A DNA stretch of 11,209 nt from Micavibrio_B sp044238965 (GTDB lineage: Bacteria; Pseudomonadota; Alphaproteobacteria; Micavibrionales; Micavibrionaceae), in contig JBIICJ010000047.1 in NCBI GenBank assembly GCA_044238965.1, positions 1 to 11,209 of the forward strand, given 5' to 3'. The notes under the pieces were generated by a model. That model saw only the letters and a program-made list of their open reading frames with translations, was not told the DNA's origin and made no database searches. Made by a program: the position numbers and the translations under genes. This document shows positions 1 to 7,170 of this stretch, one piece after another; position 1 is the stretch's first letter; every line of letters begins with the position of its first letter.

Positions 1-1
1 T

Positions 2-388
2 AGCCAAGGATGTGATGTTCTAATGTGTAACTTAACCGAAGCTAATGCTATTTATGGTTTTAAAACATTAGATGAATGCGCTGTACATTTACCATCTATG
101 AAATACGCAGGTGCCGTTACAAATGGAGAACATGGAGCAATGGTTTTTCACAATGGAAAAAACATTTTGATACCCACATCATTGCATAAACCGAAACCAT
201 TGGATACAAATGGCGCGGGCGATCATTTCGCTGCAGGTGTTTTATACGGATTATTAAATAACTTATCATTACATCATATGGCGCATCTTGCGCATTTATG
301 CGCGCTTGATTGTATTGATCATAGTGGCGCGCGCCCTCTCACATCCCTCACCCATTTGATTGATGAAAGCCGAAAGATCGCCGCATGA
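2..388 (+). CDS. PfkB-family (adenosine-kinase-like) carbohydrate/nucleoside kinase, 3' part
   Basis: This is the C-terminal 128 residues of a PfkB/ribokinase-superfamily kinase; the frame is open to the left edge, so the 5' part lies outside the window and the ATG at 23 is internal. Visible features are the segment DVLMCNLTEANAIYG, which matches the stretch where these kinases read 'N..E', the strand NGEHGAMVF, and the diagnostic PfkB signature DTNGAGDHFAAGVLYGL at fragment residues 68-84. In that signature GAGD forms the anion hole and its Asp (residue 74) is the catalytic base. The family phosphorylates a sugar or nucleoside hydroxyl with ATP in the cytosol. The wording of the signature resembles alphaproteobacterial adenosine-kinase-like members, but the N-terminal substrate lid is missing, so the substrate cannot be assigned. 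The stop codon overlaps the next gene's start (ATGA), implying translational coupling and a shared pathway. Confidence 0.9.
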   Translation, partial: SQGCDVLMCNLTEANAIYGFKTLDECAVHLPSMKYAGAVTNGEHGAMVFHNGKNILIPTSLHKPKPLDTNGAGDHFAAGVLYGLLNNLSLHHMAHLAHLCALDCIDHSGARPLTSLTHLIDESRKIAA

Positions 389-1308
389 TTGATCCCATTT
401 ACGCCATGCAACGTGCCGTTGATATTGTGGGGACTTCACCACACCCTACCAATAAAATTGCCGCCACTTTATTTAACGATAAGGTTTTAATCACGCGCAC
501 CAATGATTGGCCAGAGCCCATCAAATCAAAAATTGGCACTGATACACGCATAGGCAATAGCTCGGGTACTGTGCATGCCGAAGTCCGCGCTATCGTGGCA
601 TTTCCTGAACCCACGCAAAATACATCGCTGTGTATCACCGATCCGTTTTGTCCCAATTGCGCCAAAAATATTGCCGAGGCAGGCATTAAAAATATTTACA
701 TTGATCACAAAGGTTTTGATAAAGATTTTTTCCTGCGCAACGATGATGAATTTGCCGATATGTCATTACGCATTGTCGCGCGCGCTGGCATCAATGTTTA
801 TAAAATTGAACGCAAAGATAACCGCATTACGCCCATTCAAATCGCGCCCGATGATTTTATTCCCGCCGAGGATAACCCGATTAAAATTCGTGAAATTGGC
901 GCACATTGTTCGCTAACACAATGGATCAATAAAAACCGTATCATTCACCCGCGATGGGGCGCGGCAATTGCCCATAATGATGATGGCGAATGTTTTGGCA
1001 TGATGGCATCATCACACCCTGTGGTGGGTTATACCCGCGCCGATGTTACCATGGAAATGGTTGGCAAATATAATTTTTATTTGGAGCCATTAAACCGTTT
1101 ACTCATGGGCGCAAAAAAATATGGTCTTACGCTAGATCCCGCCAATATTCACATGGCGCAAGTACCTACCGCGCGCGAATTGGTCAATTTTATTGCCGCA
1201 GGTTTTGATGAAATTGATATTGGTGACACATCGCATGGACGCGACAGCGATTCACTCGCCGCGCTCACAATTTTAACCGATAACGGAATTTTAAAATTAG
1301 CGGATTAG
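385..1308 (+). CDS. Zinc-dependent nucleoside/nucleotide deaminase-like protein with an extra C-terminal domain
   Basis: A 307-aa protein whose first ~140 residues form a cytidine/deoxycytidylate deaminase (CDA) fold. HAEVRAI at 64-70 supplies the zinc ligand His64 and the proton-shuttling Glu66, and DPFCPNCAKNIAEAG at 86-100 supplies zinc ligands Cys89 and Cys92. Family members hydrolytically deaminate cytosine, guanine or related bases in free nucleosides/nucleotides or RNA. Residues ~185-285 look like a second alpha/beta unit with deaminase-like order but without HAE or CxxC. It has a strand pair around GAAIAHNDDGECFG, a helix around residues 222-246, and then VPTARELVNFIAAGFDEIDIGD. I infer a degenerate second deaminase domain, as in two-domain cytidine deaminases. 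The start is fixed by the ATGA overlap with the kinase gene, and no clear Shine-Dalgarno precedes it, which fits translational coupling. The stop overlaps the end of convergent sucB by four bases. The substrate is unknown. Confidence 0.8.
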   Translation: MIDPIYAMQRAVDIVGTSPHPTNKIAATLFNDKVLITRTNDWPEPIKSKIGTDTRIGNSSGTVHAEVRAIVAFPEPTQNTSLCITDPFCPNCAKNIAEAGIKNIYIDHKGFDKDFFLRNDDEFADMSLRIVARAGINVYKIERKDNRITPIQIAPDDFIPAEDNPIKIREIGAHCSLTQWINKNRIIHPRWGAAIAHNDDGECFGMMASSHPVVGYTRADVTMEMVGKYNFYLEPLNRLLMGAKKYGLTLDPANIHMAQVPTARELVNFIAAGFDEIDIGDTSHGRDSDSLAALTILTDNGILKLAD

Positions 1309-2528
1309 ATATCCAACACCAAACGTGCAGGATCTTCGAGTGCGTCTTTGATACGCACGAGGAATGTCACCGCTTCGCGACCATCGATAATGCGGTGATC
1401 GTATGACAATGCGATATACATCATCGGGCGCGCCTTGATTGATCCATCTTTCATCACCATCGGGCGTTCTTGAATTTTATGCATGCCCAAAATACCCACC
1501 TGTGGTGGGTTGATAATCGGTGTTGACATTAATGATCCGAAAATACCGCCATTGGTAATAGTGAACGTACCGCCCGCCATATCATCCATGGTGATTTTAC
1601 CATCGCGCGCTTTCACGCCCAACATGCCGATATCTTTTTCAATTTGCGCCATTGATTTGGTATCGCAATCACGCACTACAGGTACAACCAAACCTTGCGG
1701 GGTCGAAACCGCAACCGAGATATCGTAATAATTTTTGTAAATAATATCATCGCCATTAATTTCAGCGTTCACCGCAGGAATTTCTTTGAGCGCATTGACC
1801 GCCGCCTTCACAAAGAACGACATAAAGCCCAATTTTGTTCCATGTTTTTTCTCAAACACATCTTTGTATTGGTTGCGCAATTCCATCACCTCACCCATAT
1901 CAATTTCATTGAATGTGGTGAGCATTGCCGCTGTATTTTGCGCCTCTTTCAAACGACGCGCGATTGATTGACGAAGACGTGTCATCTTCACGCGCTCTTC
2001 ACGAGGGCCAGTTGCACGTGGTGCAACAACAGGTGCAGGCGCGGCGACTTTCGGTGCATCGAGGAAATTGATCACATCTTCTTTGGTTACGCGACCATCA
2101 CGGCCAGTGCCCGCAACATCATTTGCATTCACATTATTATCCGCCATCATTTTGCGTGCCGCAGGACCATTATCAACAGCAGATGGTGCCGCAACAGGCG
2201 CAGATGCAACAGGCGCCACAGGAGCTGGAGCAACTGGTGCTGGTGCTGCCACAGGTGTTGGCGCAACAGGCGCAGGATTTGCATTCGCTGCTGCACCTGC
2301 CGTAATTTCACCCAACACTTGACCAACCTTTACCGCGCCACCCGCGCCAACGGTAATTTTACCGAGAACGCCAGCCGCAGGTGCATTGACTTCTAATGTC
2401 ACTTTATCGGTTTCCAATTCAACCAATGGCTCGTCGGCCTTGATCGCGTCACCTTCGTTTTTCAACCATTTTGCAACTGTTGCTTCGGATACGGATTCGC
2501 CAAGTGTAGGAACGAGAATTTGTGACAT
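1305..2528 (-). CDS. sucB: Dihydrolipoyllysine-residue succinyltransferase, E2 of 2-oxoglutarate dehydrogenase
   Basis: A 407-aa E2 subunit with complete architecture. It forms the core of the 2-oxoglutarate dehydrogenase complex and transfers the succinyl group from lipoamide to CoA. The N-terminal lipoyl domain spans about residues 1-78, with the lipoylated Lys42 in ELETDKVTLEV. A flexible Ala/Pro/Val-rich linker covers ~80-117. The peripheral-subunit-binding domain spans ~118-157 (GPAARKMM...GTGRDGRVTKEDV). The catalytic domain runs from ~178 to the end and contains SYDHRIIDGREA, with His378 and Asp382 as the acyltransferase catalytic pair. Length is normal. The start is supported by GAGG seven bases upstream and by the canonical opening SQILVPTLGESVSEATV. 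It lies downstream of sucA but is separated from it by an unrelated gene. No lpd follows. The stop codon is entangled with that of the convergent deaminase gene and no terminator is visible. Confidence 0.98.
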   Translation of the reverse strand: MSQILVPTLGESVSEATVAKWLKNEGDAIKADEPLVELETDKVTLEVNAPAAGVLGKITVGAGGAVKVGQVLGEITAGAAANANPAPVAPTPVAAPAPVAPAPVAPVASAPVAAPSAVDNGPAARKMMADNNVNANDVAGTGRDGRVTKEDVINFLDAPKVAAPAPVVAPRATGPREERVKMTRLRQSIARRLKEAQNTAAMLTTFNEIDMGEVMELRNQYKDVFEKKHGTKLGFMSFFVKAAVNALKEIPAVNAEINGDDIIYKNYYDISVAVSTPQGLVVPVVRDCDTKSMAQIEKDIGMLGVKARDGKITMDDMAGGTFTITNGGIFGSLMSTPIINPPQVGILGMHKIQERPMVMKDGSIKARPMMYIALSYDHRIIDGREAVTFLVRIKDALEDPARLVLDI

Positions 2529-2649
2529 GAAAAGCCTCAGAAAAATGTTAAATTTGATCCCTGCAATTTGACGGTAAACACGGCAAAAATCAAGGGGGTA
2601 GAGGTGAGAATATGTCTATTTAAATGATAATTTCTGACAATAGAATCAA

Positions 2650-3624
2650 TTAGGCCGCGCGAAATTGTGGGTATGACGTCATATGCCCAACCAAATTCCC
2701 ATTTGGCGCAGGTATGGTCATATCTTCAATAAACGCAGATTTCTTTGCAATCATACTTCTTATACTCTGAGGAACTGATAATACAAAAGTAACGCCCGCT
2801 TTGGAACAAAGATCGATTGTTTCATCAGATACGTTTAAACATGGACGTAAAACCATTGATCGTCCATTGAAATCAAACTTGACTTGATCATGTGGAATAT
2901 AATGCGATGGCGCTCTAAATAAATTTCTTTGTTCAGGATCTGTTTTCTTCAACATAAACAAACGTAAAAAATGATTGTTATGAGTAACATCATCATATAC
3001 GCGTGCCCATCGATGTGGCGTGTTATTTGATAAACAAAATCCTGTCCATGGAACAGCTTGTTGGTTTAAAATGACTAATGATTGTTTTAAACGATCAGGA
3101 TCAGCCGCTTCGATAAACGACATAAATTCATCCATTGTTTTAACTGATACAGATTGCCAATCAGAGTGTGTTTCATTGACAGGAAGACCGCGATCATCAC
3201 GCGAATAAAATAAACCTGTGCCGCGCGTTAACGATGCCTTTGTGATCTCATCATCCATAAAATTTAAATGAATGCGATATGGTTTTGTTGAATCATATTC
3301 ATGATCTTCGCGTTCCAAGTCACGGGCGGCTTTGCGAAAATGATACCCGCATTGGGGAGCATGTTCATGCCCCACTAACGTTTTGAAATGATCGGGGATA
3401 TCAAAAGATCCTTGGGCCTTATGTGCTTTTGTAAATGATACCTTCGCGCCACATGGACAATGCGCCTCGGGACGACCACTCAACTCTTTATATTGTTTTG
3501 GTGTTACTAATCCGCGAACACCGTCAAGAATTACAATAGCATTAGGAATCAACAAACCCTTACAACCCTCACCCGCTTGGGGAAGGATCACGCGACGTGA
3601 ATTCGGGGTAAAGGGTGCGTTCAT
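2650..3624 (-). CDS. Uncharacterised 324-aa protein with an N-terminal Cys/His cluster, inserted between sucA and sucB
   Basis: I do not recognise a named family. The N-terminal ~100 residues carry a likely metal site: CPC at 56-58, HF at 79-80, HEH at 86-88, Cys92 and His95. The spacing recalls the small zinc-finger-like N-terminal region of CoiA-like proteins (CxxC-type cysteines followed by a HF..H motif), but that resemblance is weak and only by eye. The rest is a mixed alpha/beta soluble protein with no signal peptide or membrane segment, containing VKFDFNGRSMVLRPCLN and ending near GHMTSYPQFRAA. It has no recognisable link to the TCA cycle although it sits in the same orientation between sucA (60-bp gap) and sucB (121-bp gap). 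A near-consensus promoter lies immediately upstream and no Shine-Dalgarno is present, so a leaderless mRNA is predicted. Its sequence appears more A+T-rich than its neighbours by eye, compatible with later acquisition. Confidence 0.85.
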   Translation of the reverse strand: MNAPFTPNSRRVILPQAGEGCKGLLIPNAIVILDGVRGLVTPKQYKELSGRPEAHCPCGAKVSFTKAHKAQGSFDIPDHFKTLVGHEHAPQCGYHFRKAARDLEREDHEYDSTKPYRIHLNFMDDEITKASLTRGTGLFYSRDDRGLPVNETHSDWQSVSVKTMDEFMSFIEAADPDRLKQSLVILNQQAVPWTGFCLSNNTPHRWARVYDDVTHNNHFLRLFMLKKTDPEQRNLFRAPSHYIPHDQVKFDFNGRSMVLRPCLNVSDETIDLCSKAGVTFVLSVPQSIRSMIAKKSAFIEDMTIPAPNGNLVGHMTSYPQFRAA

Positions 3625-3631
3625 AACAGCC

Positions 3632-3661
3632 TTTATACCAAAATACGGGCACCCCTGTCAA
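3632..3661 (-). promoter_or_regulatory. Near-consensus sigma70-type promoter of the 324-aa gene; predicted leaderless transcript
   Basis: On the minus strand TTGACA (3661-3656, all six consensus bases) is separated by 18 bp from TATAAA (3637-3632, five of six). The expected transcription start falls at about 3625, at or one base before the ATG at 3624, leaving no room for a Shine-Dalgarno. This promoter would also feed sucB independently of sucA. The match is seen directly; activity and start site are inferred. Confidence 0.7.
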
Positions 3662-3686
3662 AATTCTGGAAAATGATGCCAGAATT
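3662..3686 (-). terminator. Short hairpin at the sucA stop codon (weak terminator or processing site)
   Basis: Arms AATTCTGG (minus 3686-3679) and CCAGAATT (3669-3662) form a perfect 8-bp stem with a 9-base loop, beginning within the sucA TAA codon. Only four T residues follow before the G of the overlapping TTGACA, so this is at best a weak intrinsic terminator. It could instead be an mRNA 3'-end stabiliser or attenuator between sucA and the downstream genes. Confidence 0.4.
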
Positions 3687-6585
3687 AGAGTTTTAAAGCC
3701 TCATCCAGCAATTGCGCCTGCTCTTCTTGGTGTCGTTTCATATAGCCTGTGGCAGGAGCCGCCGCCGCAGGGCGGCCGGTAAAGCGGAAACGTTTTCCTT
3801 TAAATCCAGCAGTCGCCAATGTTTCCTCGAGTAACGGTTCCACAAAGAACCACCCGCCTTGGTTTTTCGGCTCTTCCTGAACCCACACAAATTCGGCGCC
3901 TGTATATTGTGCAAGTTCTTTGGCGAGTTCTTCTTTCGGGAAAGGATAAAATTGTTCCAAACGTAAAATTAAAATATTTTTCAGGCCGCGTTTTTCGCGC
4001 TCTTCGAATAAATCAAAATAAACTTTGCCCGAGCACATAATCACGCGTTTGATATTTTTTGGTTTTTCGAGTGTGTTCCACGCATCATCCCACAAATAAC
4101 GGTGGAATGTTGTTTGGCCTGTGAAATCTTCGGTTTTCGATACGCATAATTTATGACGCAACAAAGATTTCGGTGACATGTTGATCAATGGCTTGCGGAA
4201 ATCGCGACACATCTGACGGCGAAGCGCGTGGAAATAGTTTGCGGGCGTTGTGATATTGGTAATCTGCCAATTATCTTCCGCGCATAATTGTAAGAAACGT
4301 TCAGGACGCGCCGATGAATGTTCAGGTCCCTGTCCTTCCGATCCGTGCGGTAATAACATGACCAATCCCGACATGCGCAACCATTTTGTTTCGGCCGATG
4401 CAATATATTGATCGATGATCATTTGAGCGCCATTGACGAAATCACCAAATTGACCTTCCCAGAGCACCAATGAATTGGGTGCCGCCCATGTGTAACCATA
4501 TTCGTAACCCAATACGGCCAATTCTGATAATGGACTATCATGAACTTCGAAACGACCTTGGTCAGTACCAACATTTGCAAGTGGATAATAACGGTTCATA
4601 TTATTTTGGTCATGCAATGTCGCATGACGGTGTGAGAATGTTCCGCGCCCTACATCTTCACCCGATAAACGCACATCAAATCCATCAAGCAATAATGACC
4701 CAAACGCCATTGCCTCAGCTGTGCCCCAATCGAAGCCTGCACCCGATTTAAACATTTCTTTTTTCGCATCAAATTGACGCGCGATTTTTGAATTCAATGC
4801 AAAATCAGATGGAACATGCGTGAGTTTTTCACCGAGTAATTGCACCATCGCAGGTGTGATGGCAGTTTCACCACGACGCGCCGACCCAAATTTTGATTTA
4901 TACGCGGTGGTCAATCCATTCCATGCACCTTCTAACCAATCGGCCTTGTTGACCTTATAACTCTTAGTAGCTTCGAATGCTTCATTCATTTTGGATTGAA
5001 AATCATCCACTGCGTGTTTGGCGCTGGCTTCATCCAAAACGCCTTCTGCAATTAATTTTTGCGCATATTGCGTGCGGGTTGATGGATGATCTTTGATTTT
5101 TTTATACATCACAGGTTGGGTGAACATTGGTTCATCCCCTTCATTGTGACCATTTTTACGGTAACAAATTAAATCGATCACTACATCGCGACCAAATTCT
5201 TGGCGATATTCAATTGCCAATCGCGCAACGCGTACAACTTCTTCAACATCATCAGCATTCACGTGGAAAATTGGCACATAAATCATTTTCGCCACGTCTG
5301 ATGAATACGGGCCCGAACGTGTGTATTCAGGCAAAGTTGTAAACCCAACTTGGTTATTGATGATCACATGCATCGTGCCGCCAACAGTATAACCAGGTAA
5401 TTCCGCCATCATCAATGTTTCGGCAACGGTGCCCTGTCCCGCGAAAGCAGAATCGCCATGTACGGTAAATGCCAACACCGAACGGCGCGTGACAGTATCG
5501 CCGCGCATATCTTGCTTCGCGCGCACCTTGCCCGCGACCACAGGATTCACAACTTCTAAATGTGATGGATTTGGGGTTAATGTCAGGTGAACCGAATGAC
5601 CACCAATTTCACGATCATTCGAATACCCCATGTGATATTTCACATCGCCTGAACCAGGTGTATCATCAGGCGCGGATGGCATACCATTAAATTCAGCAAA
5701 TAATTTTGTATATGGTTTACCCAATACGTTGGTGAGCGTGTTTAAGCGACCACGGTGCGCCATACCAACGGCAACTTCTTTCAAACCCAATTCCGCACCA
5801 CGACGAATAATTTCCTCAAGGCATGAAATATATGACTCGCCCCCATCCAAACCAAAACGTTTTGCGCCTGTATATTTGGTGTGTAAAAAATCTTCCAATC
5901 CTTGCGCCGCGACTAATTGGTTGTAAATTGTTTTTTTCTCATCGGCTGACAAAGCAAATTGATTGTGCCCTTCGATTTTTGCGCGAAGCCATTCAATCTC
6001 TGCTGAATTCAACATATGATCAATTTCAATACCGACTTTGCCTGCATATATTTGACGCAAGCGCGCGGTTAATTGATCAATGCTGGTTTGTTGTAATCCC
6101 AACACGCCGCCCAAATATACAGTCGCATTTGGTGATGAAAAACCATAGGTATTTGGATCTAAATCCGCGCGATATTTTGGTGGACGTAAACCCAATGGAT
6201 CAAGCGTCGCCGCAAAATGACCATAGGCGCGGTATGCTTTGACAAACATCAATGCCTTTAATGAATCATTGATCGCATTTGTGTCAATCGCCGCGCTCGC
6301 AGATGATTTGCCCGATTGATTTGCGGCTGCTTTTGATCCTTTTAAGGCCTCATCAGCTGTCGTCACGCCAAATGGCGCGGCAGGTTTTTTAAATTCTTTC
6401 GCGCCCCAACTTGCGCCCGAAATTTCACCGAGCAACGCCGCCTCATCATCACGGAGCGCATCGAAAAATACGCGCCACGATTCATCAACTGCCGTAGGTG
6501 ACTTTAAATATTCGCGATATAAATTAGCGATATAACCCGCGTTATTGGCTGAAAGGATAGATAAAAGTGCGTTTGATTGTGACAT
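3685..6585 (-). CDS. sucA: 2-oxoglutarate dehydrogenase E1 component
   Basis: A 966-aa thiamine-diphosphate-dependent E1 that decarboxylates 2-oxoglutarate and reductively succinylates the lipoyl group of SucB. The N-terminal segment (ALLSILSANNAGYIANLYREYL, about residues 6-27) is the E2-binding arm conserved in E1o. Other family hallmarks, by residue, are: GMAHRGRLN 274-282; HGDSAFAGQG 376-385; INNQVGFTT 409-417 in the diphosphate/metal-binding part; YRKNGHNEGDEP 475-486; SGEDVGRGTFSHRHA 641-655; and GSEGQGPEHSSARPERFL 748-765. Length is normal and there is no frameshift. The start is preceded by AGGAAA six bases upstream. It follows the 183-aa gene by 28 bp, consistent with cotranscription from sucC onward. 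sucB, the usual immediate partner, is displaced downstream by the 324-aa gene. Confidence 0.98.
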   Translation of the reverse strand: MSQSNALLSILSANNAGYIANLYREYLKSPTAVDESWRVFFDALRDDEAALLGEISGASWGAKEFKKPAAPFGVTTADEALKGSKAAANQSGKSSASAAIDTNAINDSLKALMFVKAYRAYGHFAATLDPLGLRPPKYRADLDPNTYGFSSPNATVYLGGVLGLQQTSIDQLTARLRQIYAGKVGIEIDHMLNSAEIEWLRAKIEGHNQFALSADEKKTIYNQLVAAQGLEDFLHTKYTGAKRFGLDGGESYISCLEEIIRRGAELGLKEVAVGMAHRGRLNTLTNVLGKPYTKLFAEFNGMPSAPDDTPGSGDVKYHMGYSNDREIGGHSVHLTLTPNPSHLEVVNPVVAGKVRAKQDMRGDTVTRRSVLAFTVHGDSAFAGQGTVAETLMMAELPGYTVGGTMHVIINNQVGFTTLPEYTRSGPYSSDVAKMIYVPIFHVNADDVEEVVRVARLAIEYRQEFGRDVVIDLICYRKNGHNEGDEPMFTQPVMYKKIKDHPSTRTQYAQKLIAEGVLDEASAKHAVDDFQSKMNEAFEATKSYKVNKADWLEGAWNGLTTAYKSKFGSARRGETAITPAMVQLLGEKLTHVPSDFALNSKIARQFDAKKEMFKSGAGFDWGTAEAMAFGSLLLDGFDVRLSGEDVGRGTFSHRHATLHDQNNMNRYYPLANVGTDQGRFEVHDSPLSELAVLGYEYGYTWAAPNSLVLWEGQFGDFVNGAQMIIDQYIASAETKWLRMSGLVMLLPHGSEGQGPEHSSARPERFLQLCAEDNWQITNITTPANYFHALRRQMCRDFRKPLINMSPKSLLRHKLCVSKTEDFTGQTTFHRYLWDDAWNTLEKPKNIKRVIMCSGKVYFDLFEEREKRGLKNILILRLEQFYPFPKEELAKELAQYTGAEFVWVQEEPKNQGGWFFVEPLLEETLATAGFKGKRFRFTGRPAAAAPATGYMKRHQEEQAQLLDEALKL

Positions 6586-6613
6586 TTTTTGTTTCCTGTA
6601 AAATGAGAAAGAA

Positions 6614-7165
6614 TTAATTATTTTTAAGCGTGGTAAATAAAGCGGTTAAATTTGTGTCTTCTGCAGGTGAAATATTCATCGCTTGGAATCGATCTTTGTT
6701 ACCGAGGATCATCAAAAATTCATTTAAACCTTTGCTGATCGTGTTCCAAAAACCTGTTTCGATTGGCATGTTTTCGGGCTCTTCACGAAATGCCTTGGCG
6801 ACATTATGCGCGACCACCATCAATACTTTTTTGAAATGCAAAATCACCTGATCATTCATACGGTGACGGCGTAATACGGCGAGTGCCTTGATCACATCAT
6901 CCAAAACAGCATCCGCGCGCGCGCGCCATACATCCCATTTTAGATCATTGTGCAAAGCCTCGACCACCATTTCGCGCACAAGCGGCGTAATATCATTATT
7001 AGATGATAATTGTTTTAAAGATGATACCAAATGATCATATTCGCGTTGTTCAGAAACGTTATCTTCATCCGTGTCGTCGGCATCAGACATCCAAATGCCG
7101 ACGGCATAGATTAATCCCACAAGGAGATCTTTTTCATCATCAGTGAAGACGACGAGTTCCGACAT
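6614..7165 (-). CDS. Uncharacterised acidic, largely helical 183-aa protein between sucD and sucA
   Basis: I do not recognise a named family. It is a soluble protein with no signal peptide or membrane segment. It has a hydrophobic helix (LLVGLIYAVGIWMSDA, 14-29), an acidic loop with many Asp/Glu at 28-44, then several amphipathic helices, including KVLMVVAHNVAKAFREEP (113-130). The order 'helix, DAD-rich acidic turn, E.., helices' faintly recalls TerB-like all-alpha domains, but I would not assign it. It starts only five bases after the sucD stop and ends 28 bp before sucA, so it is almost certainly cotranscribed and possibly translationally coupled to sucD; no strong Shine-Dalgarno precedes it. 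Conservation of this position in relatives would support a role linked to succinyl-CoA or the dehydrogenase complex. Base composition resembles its neighbours. Confidence 0.8.
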   Translation of the reverse strand: MSELVVFTDDEKDLLVGLIYAVGIWMSDADDTDEDNVSEQREYDHLVSSLKQLSSNNDITPLVREMVVEALHNDLKWDVWRARADAVLDDVIKALAVLRRHRMNDQVILHFKKVLMVVAHNVAKAFREEPENMPIETGFWNTISKGLNEFLMILGNKDRFQAMNISPAEDTNLTALFTTLKNN

Positions 7166-7170
7166 CGCGC

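Noticed and set aside
2181..2290. Tandem-looking short repeats (GCAACAGGCGC-like units)
   Set aside because: They encode the Ala/Pro/Val-rich interdomain linker of SucB and are explained by amino-acid bias, not a CRISPR or VNTR.
2529..2649. Possible separate sucB promoter in the 121-bp gap
   Set aside because: TTGTCA and TTGATT occur, but no -10 box lies at acceptable spacing, so no promoter is called.
6914..6926. Alternating CG dinucleotide run
   Set aside because: It lies within the 183-aa gene and encodes Arg-Ala-Arg-Ala; no independent function is supported.
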